Assembly: GCF_028583425.1 (NCBI RefSeq)
Contig: NC_072807.1
Span: forward strand, 31,253,001-31,317,000
From: Eublepharis macularius
Lineage: Eukaryota > Chordata > Lepidosauria > Squamata > Eublepharidae
Direction of reading: 5' to 3'
DNA: 64,000 bases
The notes beneath the pieces are model-generated. The model was not told the origin of the DNA, searched no databases, and worked only from the letters and a program-made list of their open reading frames with translations. The translations under genes and the position numbers were made by a program. Shown here one piece after another: positions 1 through 11,342 of the stretch; the first letter of the stretch is position 1; the number at the start of each line of letters is the position of its first letter.

Positions 1-354
1 GCTATCCGCAGAGGCAGGTGTGAAGCTGCCCTGGCAGGAATCAGGTTACTAAGCAAGTGGGCACCTCTCTGGCTTCTTTATGGGGCATTACAAAAGTGAG
101 TCAGCTAGTAGAGAGAATGATAACCCCCCTACCCACAGGAGCTTAGGCTGTCTAGAACAGCAAGCTCTAGTGGGAGGATAATTTATCTGCAGGCTGATGA
201 TGATAAATATGTCACCGATCAGACAGTTTTATATTCATTAACCGGGTTTGGGGGGGGGTGTAAATCAGGAACTGAGAATCTCTTTCTAGAAGCCTTATGG
301 AGTAGGCAATATAAAAGATGCTCCAGTGGAACGTTTCTCATTTAAAGGTGCGTT

Positions 355-536
355 CTAGAGTCTGGCGATCAGTCCATCTAGCTAGTTGTTACTCCAGCAG
401 CAGTTCTCTAGAGCCTCAGGCAAAGAACAGCTTCACTACTTGCTCCTTGCAATTAGACCTGGAGGAATCGAACCCAGGGCCTTCTGCATGCAAAACACAC
501 ACATGCTTTATCACTGAGCCACAGCACCTCCCCAAG
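355..536 (-). mobile_element. tRNA-derived SINE, squamate type
   Basis: On the minus strand it has an A-box-like GTGGCTCAGTGATA, then a CATGCAGAAGG segment and a B-box GGTTCGATTCC, followed by a decayed body. This layout is typical of tRNA-derived squamate SINEs. Confidence 0.6.
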
Positions 537-957
537 ATACCTCAGAGTTGATCTGCAGGAACACCAGGGTACCGAACATTTAAATACACTAATAGCATCA
601 TTTGGAAAAGGCAATTTTTGCATGCAGCTGTAAAGGCGAGTTGAATATCCCTGCACCTGTTGGTTTAATTTAATCAAATGAAAAAAAGACAGGTGGTCGG
701 GATGATTCCCTATCCTGTGGAGCATTTTAAAAGTAAAACCAATCTTCTGTTTTTCAGCAGCCTCAGATTTAACAGCCATGAAGGTCTCCAAGGAAAATTC
801 AGACAGGGAAGATAAAGTCTCACCTCCGTTAACCCAGCAGCGTTTGCCAATTTGTTCTAACAACCATCTTTGGAGAGCCATTACCCAGTCTGCTGGAATG
901 CAACCCAATAAATGATGCACCTTGCACCTCACTGTGACTCCAAGGATCTCAGGACGG

Positions 958-1119
958 CAGATATAAGCCTCTTTCTGCTCTCTGCATCCCCACAACAGCC
1001 CTGTGAAGTAGGTCAGTCTGAGAGATGACAACAGGCCCAACTCAAGTTTCGTGGCTGAGTGGGGATTTGAATCCAGGTCTGCACAATCCTAATCTGACAC
1101 TTGGACTGCTACACAGCGC
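958..1119 (-). mobile_element. tRNA-derived SINE fragment
   Basis: On the minus strand, a decayed B-box segment and the conserved body CCTCACAGGG-like block resemble the SINE copies elsewhere in the window. Confidence 0.45.
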
Positions 1120-1570
1120 AGAGATGTGTTGGAAAGCCCTGTCCCAGCCTGTAATAGGATAGGCAGCAAAGCATCCAGCAGGTCTAAAAGGGATTTGTGA
1201 AGCTGATTCTGAAATACATCACAGAATTCCAATCCCTCCTTTATCAAACGTGCTCTCTTATCACCCACTACTGAACGTGCAGCACGTTATGTGGACCATT
1301 CCATGCTATGTCTGTTGCCTTCATTGTGTGATCCTGATTGAGCTGGGCACCTGCCCTTGACTGTGCTGAGCATTGCACATGGCTGAACAGCCAATGAACA
1401 GCCATGGCTGAACAGCCAATGTATTCATGCTTCATTGCCATTTTGCAAGGAGGAAGAGATGGATACACATTTTAAAAAATGCGTTCTGGTCAGGTTCATG
1501 CTGTCTGGACTCCACAGAGCTTTGAGAGATCTGTTGGTTGACATGTTATATTGGAGAATGTTCCTGTATG

Positions 1571-1806
1571 GAGAGGCAGTGTAGCATATTGCTTGGCGTG
1601 TTGGACTAGGATCTCAGAGACCCAGGTTCTAATCCCCATTTTGCCATGGAAGATTACTGGGTGACCTTGGGCCAGTCACACAACTCTCACCCTAATCTCC
1701 CTCATAGGGCTGGTGTGAAGATAAAATGAAGTAGAGAAGGATGTAAGCCACTTTGGGCCCCCATTAAGGGGAATGGCAGGGTATAAACAGAGATGATAAC
1801 AACAAC
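1571..1806 (+). mobile_element. tRNA-derived SINE
   Basis: Contains CCCAGGTTCTAATCCCC (B box), GGGTGACCTTGGGCCAGTCA and the terminal block GGGTATAAACAGAGATGATAA. It belongs to the same family as 36642-36865 and 50143-50355. Confidence 0.7.
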
Positions 1807-2274
1807 GTATGTTTGGCTGCTCTCTACGACATGACAACTTCTGCTACGCAAGGGACATCTGGCACAAGGATGTGCTGGAGAGACCCCAGTTCAACTTCCC
1901 TACCCAGCCATGAAGGTCACCGTAGGATGGTTAAGGAGGAATTACTGATCCACTTCACAGGACTGTTGTGAGGACAAAAAGGGGGAGAACTGCACATACC
2001 GTCCTGAGCTTCTTGAAGGAATGATAATAATGGAAAGACACCCCCTACCAAAATGAATGATGTTTGCAAACCCATGTAATTATCTAGCCAAGAATGCTCT
2101 TCCGTTCCAGGAGAGACTATTGTATTCCACTATATAACACGAGCAGGTGGCATTTTTTAAACACCAAATCCTGCACAGAGTCTTGGCAGACACAAGATGT
2201 CAGAAGCAACCTCTCCCCTCCCATTTTTGAAACCAGAATTCCTGGCAGGGACTGCCAGTGTCCTAAGACAATAT

Positions 2275-2280
2275 TTTATT
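2275..2280 (-). terminator. Candidate SEC11A poly(A) signal AATAAA
   Basis: TTTATT on the plus strand reads AATAAA on the minus strand, about 345 nt beyond the SEC11A stop. It is followed on the minus strand by a T/G-containing stretch. It is the first canonical hexamer I find downstream of the stop, but a longer 3' UTR cannot be excluded. Confidence 0.5.
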
Positions 2281-2623
2281 AATACATTCATAGGACCGCT
2301 TATCCGTATCGGACTATCTCTGGTGCCATCAGAAGTGTGTTCCTGTATTACTTTCAATGGAGGACCAAGAACCTCTGAGCTTAGAAATCCGCAAGACAGA
2401 TGCTTTGACTTCAAACTTTTAATATAAAAATTCACTTGATGTACAAAAATGCTAAAATATGACAAACCGTTTCAAAATACTGGTGGCTTAACCTTCTTGT
2501 TACACAGCAGTAGAAAAACAAAACCGGAAGCCAAACCCAATTCGGTTAATAAGCAGCGAAATGTATACACATTACACCCCACTGGCTACTTGGTGTCTCG
2601 ATGTGGCCTTTGCGGCAGCGGAG

Positions 2624-2674
2624 CTACTCTCGATGGACCAGCACGAACAAGCCCAGTAGAAAGAGGACGGTGTA
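2624..2674 (-). CDS. SEC11A: SEC11A coding exon 6 (C-terminus and stop)
   Basis: A pyrimidine-rich CCCCAG acceptor is followed by 16 codons, [16 protein letters not shown], and a TAG stop at 2626-2624. This is the C-terminal hydrophobic tail of the subunit. Confidence 0.95.
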   Translation of the reverse strand, partial: YTVLFLLGLFVLVHRE

Positions 2675-5600
2675 CTGGGGAAAAGAAAGAGGGCCCAGAA
2701 AGCATTAAAACGGATGCGTAATATTTCAAGGGTCCACAAAAAATGTACAGAGGCAACAAGTATGACTGTGGCAGGAGTAACGGAATGTGGACTGTCACAG
2801 AATTTGGTTCACAAGCCAGCTAGAAACCAGTTTTTGAAGGATAAAAAAAAATGAGCAAAGGATCAACTTTTTACTAAATGTCAGCCATCATGACTTGCTC
2901 AGGTCAGCAACCGATGCCCGGGTGCCACGTAACATCCCAAGCAGCCCTGGCTGAATCTCATGCTTTGAACCGTCACCATTCTTCGAACATCTACTCTGAT
3001 GCAAGTTGTACGGCTTAAGTCTGTGTTTCGTGACTGCAATTCTTGAGAAATAAATTTTGGAGGGGGGGGGGAGTACACAACAGGATGTTGACAAGTGTCA
3101 TCCGGCCTGGGGGATGATGGAAAAAATCCTTGCTGCTGGTGTGTAGGAAAGAGATTTTGTGGAAGACTGATGTCAGAACGTGTAAAACTTTAAAAACTTT
3201 AGGAACTGTCATTCCTTATACTTTCCCTCTGATGCTCAGCCTCCTCCACCCTGTCCTAATTCCTGGCCTGCCTGCACCCCTTGCCCCAGCAAGAGTTAAA
3301 CACGTCTTCAGGCTCTCAGGTGCTTGGAGATTGCATTCAGATCACTGTACAGATGCTTAAAATGGCTTTTCGTTACATACTTGGGGATACTTGGTTGAAG
3401 GACAGCAGCAATGTATCTCAAGACAAAAGGTTTTTTCCCCCTCCAAGTACAGCAATAATTTTCCCAGAGAAGATTAAAAAAAAAAAAAAGAGCAGCGCTA
3501 CCTTGAATTTGGGGTAATCATTCATTAAGATGGTCACTATTCCAATATATGGCACGAATCTGCAAAAACGGAAAACAATGTGACCCATTGGGATTAATAA
3601 TATAATAATAATATCTGATTTATATACTGCCCTTCAGGACAACACCCACTCAGAGTGGTTTACAAAGTATGTTATCATTATCCCCACAACAATTACCCTG
3701 TGAGGTGGATGAAGCTGAGAGAGCTCTGAGAGAGCTGTGATTGACCCAAGGTTCACCCAGCTGGCTTCAAGAGGAGAAGGGAGGAATCAAACTCGGTTCT
3801 CCTGTCGCTCTCAACCACTATACCAAACTGGCTATTGTAACAGTGGTTTTATTGTGCCCCTGCATACCAGTCTGCTGAATTACGCAGGACTTATTTCGTT
3901 GCCAATGGAAGCCAGAATCTGCTGTTTGAGAAGCCAGCACAGACCTCAAGGTTTCAGACACAAGAATTGTGTAACTGAGGCGAAGAGGCATAGCTGGTAG
4001 TTTGGTGGGGGGGATGGAGCACAGAGACGACTTCATTATAAAGGATAACAGCTCACGCCTTCCCACAGCTAGCAGAAGTTAATCAAAACAAGTCAATTAT
4101 GGGTACATCTGCCAAGTCGTGCTAGCTGCAGAACCTAGATCTTAGCAGTACAAAATTTGGAAAACTAGCTCTAAAAGAAGGGAGCACAGCAAGTTTTTAA
4201 AGATTTAAAAGACACAGCCAGTGTAACAGGGAGAAACAGAGTCAACATCCCTTTGCTTACCCTCTTGCTCTCCCCACTACATCTTTCTTCTCCAGCCAGA
4301 ACTGCCCCTGCTTGTATAGCCCTCTGTCGTCCACGGCGTTGTTATCTCCCTTCGTCAAGAACTTGATGTCTCCGTTTTGCCTTACAGAGGGGAAAACCAG
4401 AGATCAGCAGCTAATGGACACACAGAAATTTCTAAGGCAGCTTTTCCCTTTTCAACTCTGGGAAGATGCCCGTGCTTTCTCAGAGTGTCATGCCACATCG
4501 CCTACAGATCCACACAAAGGCTGGAGTTATAACAAGAAGCGCGTCTCAGACAGAAAGGCAAGCAGGGGAAAGTGAGGCAAGCAGCTTTTGCCGTTTTGTG
4601 CATCTTTTCTCCAAGATAATCACATCACGTATGCTGTGGCAAAGACGCGCCATCGGATTCCATGGGACTTCAAAAAAGGAGTCAAGAGAGTAATTCAAGT
4701 CAAACACAGGCCTTAAAACTGAGTCCATCAACAAGGCAGGCGCGTAGGTTAAAGCGCACGGCTTCTTAACATCTACCCTAAACCTTAAAAGTAACTAGGA
4801 AGTAGCAAGTTATTTGTGAGACATGATCCTCGCAATGAAGGACTGCCACAGCCGCCAGACAAAAAATGTCCTCTCCATCAGCTAGACACAACCAAAACAT
4901 CACACACAAAACATCACACACAAACAAATCAGAGAGGGCTGGATCCCATGGACTGATTCCACTAGCAGAGGTGCTTACCTTCAGCAAGGGCCTCGCTCTT
5001 AGTGTTTCCACCAGAGGAAAATTCCTTCACTAACAGATGGAATCCAATAGATCCATCCCATGACTTGCCTGGTGACCGAGGGCTTGCCGTGAAAGTGACA
5101 CAGCGACAGACAGTGGCAACAATCGCTCCCCCAAACCAGGAGACGTACTTTTCATGAATTTTCAACACGCGATGCACAATTGGGATCTCCCGTCCTTCTA
5201 TCCTAAAGACCACGATTTCACCCACTCTGATCGGCTCTTCGATTCGATTGGTTAGGAAGAGGAGGTCTCCCCTGTGAAATGCAGGCTCCATGCTGCCGCT
5301 GAAAGACAAAAACATCCTTTAATAACAGATGACCAGAGGTTAGCTTTCATTATTTCTGAAAGGATGCCTGCCAGGCACGCCTTTCAAAGGCCAGAGGACT
5401 AACCAAGGGAGGAAGAGGACAGTTAGGCGTAGTATTTGCATAGCGCGTTAGGCACATTATTTCCCTCATATTGCAGATGAAGAGCTAAGAGAGAGGGGGC
5501 ACGCCTGAAGCCACCTAGCTAGTGCACAGCAGGGGAGAAACTTGAACCTGGGACATCCTGGATTATGGCCCATTTTCTTTGCCTCTTTGCTATGCCACCA

Positions 5601-5891
5601 GACTGCAACCACTTTCATGAGTATAAATTACAGCCGGAATCTTCCATTTCTCACATGTTGCACAAAGGATGCTTACCGTGATTAACTCAGTTAGGAGCCT
5701 TCCAGTGTTGGGCTAGCCCCATTACTCTGCTCCTGCGATGCTGACAAAGCAATCCGGAATCCTTAACCTCTAACATTTCAAAGTGACTAAATCCAGAGCA
5801 AGAGGAGATGGTGAACTTTAAGCACTGAGCCTGTGGGTTGTACCTGCAGTTTCCCAGGCAAGCCTGACATTCAAACAAAGAAAGAAAAGGC

Positions 5892-5951
<60 letters not shown>

Positions 5952-8900
5952 TGCCTTCTGGCCTCCTGTTTGAAGCGCTGGCAGGAGACTTGCGTGCAGC
6001 ACAAGCCACTGTGACACTAGAGACAAGAGCCACCAAATAACAGAACCCTAGGAAAGAAGGTGACTGGCAGTTGAGACTCAAACCATGATCCGCCTCAACT
6101 TCAGCTGTGCAAAACCTCTTGAGTTGACAATGGTGCCTTTTCAAGAAGCGAGATCTTCTTTTCGAGGAGTGAGAAGGGGGAAAAAAATCTTTCCAGTGGG
6201 AATGCAGGCACCATTTGCATATGCAAGCAGTGCTGTAGGAGCTGCTTCTTTGTGGGTACTTTCAATGATGTGGCAGTAACATTGAAGGGCGTGCAACCGC
6301 ATGGGCAGGGCTGATCGCCTGGGGAAAAAGCCATGTGACTCACTATGGGAGCCCACTCACTAAAAAGAAAACCCCTTAAAACAGGTATAGCTTCCTCACA
6401 CACAGAGGAGTAGCACAGTCTGCTTAACCGATACTGACATGATGCATGCTTATGTGTCAGCTAAGGATTTGCTAAGGGTACATGAATACCTTCCCTTGCA
6501 AAGCATGACTGCTTTAAGGCAACAGGCCCAACCAAAATCAACGAGGCTGCTCTGGAATCAAAGCCCCCAAAGCCCAACATGCTTATCCTCACAAGGATCA
6601 GGACACAATGTTTGCGTCCTGCATATCCACAGTCCTAGTCACTGGCAAGAATAAATTGCCATACCAATGAAAAGAAGAGAAGGGGGAGATGAAGAAGAAC
6701 AGCAGTAGCTGTTCTGGTTCTCTCATTCAAATGTTTTGTAAGAAGAGAAGGGGCAGAGAGCAACACAAGGTTCTCGTGGAAGGAAGACTGGAATGCCAGG
6801 CTTACATTGTAACGTTTCTCCCTCCTCTAAGATACCAAAAGGAACTAGAAAGGATATAGTTAGGACTGGCTTTGACAAAGTCAAACAGGGATGAATGTGC
6901 CTGCTTTGAAAGTGCCTACATGCGTGGCAGCTGCACAGTAAAATTAAGAGCCAATTTGGATACAAGCTTACACTCTGTCCTCTTTTAGAAGGGCTTCTGA
7001 GTATTTTGTAAAAACATTCACGATATACTACTTGTTATATTTTTTGGTGATGTCCACACTGGGTTTTGAGGCCAAATCCACAGGATAAAACCGGTCTCTC
7101 TACTGGAGTCAAACACTCTCCTCCTTGGCAACATCTATTACTGCGTTGCCTTCGGTCAACACCCCACGTTGTATTAATTTCATTTGTTTTGTACCACGTT
7201 GTCAGCCAGAGCGGCTCCCAAAGGTGATCAAAATTTCAAAAACGATCTCAAGTTATTAATTAAAGCCAATTCCCGAGAGGCACCAATTCTGTTTTGCGTC
7301 TGACACCATGAAAGAAATTTCTCCAAACACAGCACTATCTGCGAGGACGTGGCGGAACACCGAGCATCTGGAACCATTCATCACTAGGGATGACAGGCAA
7401 GCGGAAGCATTCTGGATGCTTGCCCTTCCCGCTTTCCCACTCCTGACGACTTCCAAGAGTTGGGCCTTTGGGTGTCCCTGCCTAGTAACAGCTTCTCTCC
7501 TACAAGTGTACCTCAACAACCTGAAACTACCAAGTCCAGGTGGTCTTCTTCTGAAGAAGTTGTTTTAAAAAAAATCAGGCATGCTTGCTGGTGTGGGGAT
7601 AACTACCACTCTGACTGAGCTAGCCTTACAAGGAAGCCATTTTAAGTAGCAGTATCCTAAATGATAGAAGAATGGTGCTGTCATCCACAAGGTCTACCAT
7701 AGAAGTGTCCAGACCCTCGTGTCAGATGAGACAATTTGAAGTTTGCATTCCCTACCACCCAGTTAGTCCCAGTGTTTGTGCTCCTGTCAGGCTGCACACA
7801 GGCCTCTTTGGAAGATGCTCCAGACGTCATGCTATTTGAGCCGTTGTCTCCTCCCCACCCTGAGGTCCCACATCTGAGTTAGTCTCCAGCCTAGTTTACC
7901 TAAGCACAACCACGATAGGACTCTCGCTGCCCGTCACCACCATCAGCCCCTTCCAGATCATCAGCGCAGAGGAAACGATCATTCCAAAGTTCAGCACCTG
8001 GTAATAAAGCTAAGGGAGGGGAGGGCACAGGGAGGTGGGGTTTACTGGGGAATGCAGCAGGCTCCCTCTTCCATGACAGACACACGCATGCACAGCACCT
8101 TCCCTCAGACACAAATGCCGTCCCCTCTGTAGCCCCAGCAACCACAGTAGCACAATTCTTCTATTTGGGAGCATCTGCTTGGGAAATGGGATACTGGCTG
8201 AGACAGACCTTTGGTCTAATTCAGCAGGGCTCTTCTTATATACTGTGGAAGTCCCACTGCAGTCAACAGCACCGCTTGGAAGTTGGCAAGTTGTGGCCAC
8301 AACTGTACCCAAATCATTGAGCCAGCAAACTTCAGTGCAGCATGGTTTTAAGTCACTGATTCAAGAAGGTAGCTTCCAGTTATGAAAACACAAGAGCCTG
8401 TGTCAATCTAATGAATAGCACACTGGGCCTGGATTTGGAAGTCCTGGCTCCATCTGGAGGGCTGCGGCCTTTAACAAAGCCTCCCTCTCTCATCTCATTT
8501 CCTGCTGTTCCCCTGTAGCCATCTTCTTTATTGTGGACCTGTGGTTTGCTGTGGCATTGTTTGTCCGCTCTGGACTATTCTCATGGTGGTGGAAAGTGCC
8601 GTCAAGTCGTAGCTGACTTATGGGACCCCCTGCTGGGGTTTTCAAGGCAAGAGACTAACAGAGGTGGTTTGCCACTGCCTGCCTATACATAGTGACCCTG
8701 GTCTTCCTTGCAGCTGCTGTAGCATAGTGGTTAAGTGGTTGGGATGCAAATCAGCACTCTGCTGGTTCGACTCCCATTACTGCCATGAACTCAGCAGGTG
8801 GCCTTGGGTGAGACACTCCTCTTAGCTGCAGCCCCCCAGCTGTATTGGGGGGATAATTATACACTGAGTTTGTTCACTGCTCTGAGCAGGGCACTGATCT

Positions 8901-9597
8901 GTCTAGAGGAGTGGTATATAAGTGCAGATATTATTATTACTAACCAAAGCTGATCCTGGTTAGCTTCTGAAATTTGACAAGATAGGCTTACCCAGGCTGT
9001 CCTACTAACAGCCAATTGTATGGAAAAGTTGACTCTGCAGGTTTAGAATTTAGAATATCCTCTTTATGGAGGTAAACTTACCTTTAAAACCACATACCGA
9101 GCTGTTCTACCACAGTGATGTTCAGGCATTGGCTATAAACATTAAAACTAACGTGAAAATCAGAACCAAGCTTAAAGGCTGGGGTGTAGTTTAAAAAGAA
9201 ACACGAGGAGGTTGCACTAGCATACAAGCCTGGAAGATGCCCTGAAACCTCACTAATCAGAGCATGCGCTGGCCACGGCCACGAGGTATACTGCCCCTGA
9301 GCGTGGAGGCTCCATTTAGCTTTCATGGTCTGGAAGAGTTATGAGTTGCAAAAAGCCTTTCTGCTTGATGAGGGTCAGTCGTGGGCAGGAGCTCTGAGGT
9401 TTAGCCCGCTGCAGAAGTGGGGCGTGGTGGCGGCGGCGCTGCTGGAGACCCCCCTCCGTGGGCACAGGGCTGGCAAGCAAGAAACACGCGGAAGCCCCCA
9501 CACCTGATTCCCCTCCCCAGCACCTCCAGCCCGGCCTCCGCCGCACCTGCCGCTTATTCATCCGCCGAACATCGTCCAAGAAGTCCAGAGACAACAT
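2624..9597 (-). CDS. SEC11A: SEC11A, signal peptidase complex catalytic subunit (complete, 6 coding exons)
   Basis: Membrane serine protease of the ER signal peptidase complex, which cleaves signal peptides from secretory and membrane proteins. Coding exons in transcript order are 9547-9597, 7900-8009, 5149-5298, 4261-4380, 3502-3559 and 2624-2674. They sum to 540 nt, giving 179 residues plus stop, the same length as human SEC11A; all junctions are GT-AG and phases agree. The protein opens [18 protein letters not shown] hydrophobic membrane segment (about residues 20-50) is followed by the SGSMEP box with Ser56, then HRVLKIHE with His96, and the NNAVDD segment with Asp122, so the family's Ser-His-Asp set is present. 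It ends in a hydrophobic tail, [13 protein letters not shown]. The paralogue SEC11C is the alternative; the N-terminus and the ZNF592/ALPK3 neighbourhood favour SEC11A. It lies on the same strand as ZNF592 and downstream of it. Confidence 0.97.
3502..3559 (-). CDS. SEC11A: SEC11A coding exon 5
   Basis: 58 nt with a TTGCAG acceptor and a GTAGCG donor. Encodes [19 protein letters not shown], with near-complete identity to the mammalian protein as recalled. Confidence 0.96.
3603..3833 (-). mobile_element. Sauria-type tRNA-derived SINE in SEC11A intron 5
   Basis: Minus-strand element starting at the tRNA-like head (CCAGTTTGGTATAGTGG) and ending GGGCAGTATATAAATCAGAT with a short ATT-rich tail. 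It is in sense orientation with the gene and about 44 bp from exon 5. Confidence 0.7.
4261..4380 (-). CDS. SEC11A: SEC11A coding exon 4
   Basis: 120 nt with a TGTAAG acceptor and a GTAAGC donor. Encodes [18 protein letters not shown] (with Asp122) through [11 protein letters not shown]. Confidence 0.96.
5149..5298 (-). CDS. SEC11A: SEC11A coding exon 3 (catalytic Ser56 and His96)
   Basis: 150 nt with a TTTCAG acceptor and a GTACGT donor. Encodes the [12 protein letters not shown] box through [20 protein letters not shown], so both the nucleophile serine and the catalytic histidine lie here. Confidence 0.97.
5447..5605 (-). mobile_element. Old MIR/CORE-SINE-like relic
   Basis: On the plus strand, GCAGATGAAGAGCTAAGAG, then CACCTAGCTAGTG and AACTTGAACCTGGGA follow the order of the reverse complement of MIR. 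It is much more diverged than the squamate SINEs here. Confidence 0.45.
5892..5949. repeat. GA dinucleotide microsatellite
   Basis: Nearly pure AG/GA repeat of about 58 bp with one interruption, in SEC11A intron 2. Confidence 0.97.
7900..8009 (-). CDS. SEC11A: SEC11A coding exon 2 (membrane segment)
   Basis: Encodes [20 protein letters not shown] and onward to SESPIVVVL, the transmembrane anchor. 110 nt, with a TTAG acceptor and a GTAAAC donor; it ends two bases into Ser54. Confidence 0.97.
8584..9013 (-). mobile_element. 5S-rRNA-derived SINE, split by another SINE
   Basis: The minus-strand head at 9013-8940 has the 5S-like run TCAGAAGCTAACCAGGATCA. The minus-strand tail at 8710-8584 has AGTCTCTTGCCTTGAAAACC and CGACTTGACGGCACTTTCC. 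The two parts are separated by an unrelated SINE at 8711-8939. The 5S resemblance covers the internal promoter region of 5S rRNA. Confidence 0.7.
8711..8939 (+). mobile_element. tRNA-derived SINE inserted into the 5S-type SINE
   Basis: Starts GCTGTAGCATAGTGGTTAAG, has the B-box-like TGGTTCGACTCCC, and ends GTGGTATATAAGTGCAGATA with an ATT tail. A fragment of the same family lies at about 44126-44275. Confidence 0.7.
9547..9597 (-). CDS. SEC11A: SEC11A coding exon 1
   Basis: Start codon at 9597-9595. Encodes the 17-residue N-terminus [17 protein letters not shown] and ends in phase 0 at a GTGCGG donor. An earlier in-frame upstream methionine exists, but this start matches the known family N-terminus. 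Confidence 0.96.
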
Positions 9598-9700
9598 CAC
9601 GGGGCGAAGCGGTAGGCACCGGCAGGAACACAAGCGCCGTACTTCCGCTTCCGGCCACTAGGCCGAGCTGGAAAGACCATAGAGATGTTTCTTTCCTGGA
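9598..9700 (-). promoter_or_regulatory. SEC11A: SEC11A promoter and 5' UTR with paired ETS sites
   Basis: GC-rich, CpG-containing DNA lies directly upstream of the SEC11A start codon. At 9641-9654 the minus strand reads CCGGAAGCGGAAGT, two overlapping GGAA ETS/GABP-type cores. No TATA box is visible, consistent with a housekeeping promoter. The transcription start is not determinable here. Confidence 0.55.
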
Positions 9701-9892
9701 AGGGCCCGCCTTCCCTTGGAACGGAGAGGCATTTTTTGCCCCTCAAAGTCCGGTTCTGATTAGATTACAGGTTACAACTAAAAAGGGTGGGACCTCTTGC
9801 GGCACAATAAGAACAACAATTACAATAATTCATAAGTTTGTATATGGCATATTTAAATATATAATTAAATATTATATATAATCATATATATT

Positions 9893-10050
9893 GGATTGTC
9901 TCATCATAGGGTGGAAGGCAGTAGGAAAAGAGGAAGACCAAAAACGAGATGGCTGGACTCAATAAAAGAAGCCACGTCCTCCAGTTTGCAGAGTCTGTTA
10001 ATGATAGGACGTTTGGGAGGTCTTTCATTCATAAGGTTTCATTCATAAGG
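9893..10050 (+). mobile_element. Relic of a LINE ORF2 C-terminus (RTE-like?)
   Basis: In one frame it reads RKRGRPKTRWLDSIKEAT, a motif common at the C-terminus of RTE/L2-type reverse transcriptases. Only a short, decayed piece remains; the clade is a guess. Confidence 0.4.
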
Positions 10051-10641
10051 TTCCCATATAATAACATTATTACCATTGCAGTTGGATAGTCGTGTTAAAC
10101 AAAATGGAATGGAGGCGCTGGACTGTCTGGAGTGGATACATCTATTATGAAAAATGCATGTAGGTTGCAATATTCTTGCGAATATAATTGTCATCATCGA
10201 TACACTCCCTTACATTTGAAGAAGCACGCTCTGATATAAATCTGATCCGTCTTTAAAATACCATCGGACATCCGTTTTAAGTAACAGATTTACCCCTTAT
10301 CAAAGCGTGTGGAGGACATGCTTCTTTTAAATCGGTGCCATGACCTGTACGTTGCGCTGCTGAGACTTAATTCAAACAACAGGCAGAACTGGATGCTGGT
10401 CGAGAGGAGCGCAGCTTCCTCTGGGGATAGAGCACTTCCTATGTCAAAGCCATACCCCCAAAGGAAGCCTCTCACCCCTCCAGATTTATCTGCATTTTTA
10501 CACCAATTCCTAAGCGTTTTCTCCCCTCTCCCCCCCCCCCCCGCAGGCGGAGGAGCCTCCAAATTTGCACACGAAAATCAGTAATTTTACTAGAAAAACC
10601 AACAAGGCTTCAGCCCTTTGGAGGCGGTCAGCAGTGCACGC

Positions 10642-10861
10642 TAGGGGTGCCAGCTCCAAGTTGGGAAATTCCTGGAGATCTGGGGAGTGAAACCTGGAGA
10701 AACCTGGGGTTTGGGGAGGGAAAGGACCTTGGCATGGCATAATTCCATAGACTCCACTCCCCAAAGCAGCCATTTTCTCCAGGTGACCTGATCTCTGTGG
10801 CCTGGAGACCAGTTGTAATTCCGGGAGATCTCCAGCCACTACCTGGAGGCTGGCAACTCTA
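10642..10861 (+). mobile_element. Non-autonomous hAT-type element (TAGGGTTGCC family)
   Basis: Ends TAGGGGTGCC and GGCAACTCTA are inverted repeats. The interior closely matches the copies at 62033-62247 and 62472-62701. No clean target duplication is left, so it is an older copy. Confidence 0.7.
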
Positions 10862-11254
10862 ATGAGCACACGTCCTCGCTTGTTGCTGGGCTCGCCCCTT
10901 CAGCGGTCTCTGAAATGACTGGAAAGCCTCGGAGGGCAGGTGGGAACTGTTGCAAGAACTGGCCCCCCTCGCTCTCCTTTGACCCCCCCCCCCCCCGCCA
11001 AGCCCATTTCTGTTTAGAAGGTTCGTGCCACAGCGCAGAGAGAGCTTGACGGTTGCAATCACATTGCAATTCATAAATCCAATTCATTAATTCAATTGCA
11101 TTCAAATGGGGCTCTTCCTGATTGTATAATTCAGTTGCATCCGATTAATTAATTGCAGTGTAAATGCATTTATTTGGAGTAGAGGACACAGGTTGTGGAG
11201 CGGTTAAATTCATTCTGAGGAAGGGCACCCTCTGAAAGCATTTAATCTTCACCA

Positions 11255-11330
11255 CTCTGCCAGGGGCTGTGAGGCAGAGGCAGGGCATCCGCCTTGCAGG
11301 CAGAGTTCTGGGTTCAATTTTTAAAAAAAG
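11255..11330 (+). mobile_element. SINE head fragment
   Basis: GGCATCCGCCTTGCAGGCAG followed by TCTGGGTTCAATTTT resembles the tRNA-like head of the SINE at 355-536; the body is missing. Confidence 0.4.
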
Positions 11331-11342
11331 ACTAAGTAGGTG

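Larger units (their letters stand above)
1..2254. other. Region downstream of SEC11A: repeats, no gene seen
   Basis: No exon recognised. It holds a minus-strand tRNA-derived SINE (about 355-536), SINE pieces near 958-1119 (minus) and 1571-1806 (plus), and a 25-bp imperfect tandem duplication at about 1380-1421. In human the next gene in this direction is NMB; I see no sign of it. Confidence 0.5.
2675..5148 (-). other. SEC11A introns 3-5 (between exons)
   Basis: Apart from the SEC11A exons, this interval holds one clear SINE (3603-3833, minus) and otherwise no feature that I recognise. Confidence 0.4.
5299..7899 (-). other. SEC11A intron 2
   Basis: Contains a MIR/CORE-SINE-like relic near 5447-5605 and a long GA microsatellite at 5892-5949. 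I recognise nothing else. Confidence 0.4.
8010..9546 (-). other. SEC11A intron 1
   Basis: Mostly repeats: a SINE-tail fragment near 8185-8240, then a 5S-type SINE split by a tRNA-type SINE (8584-9013). Confidence 0.45.
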
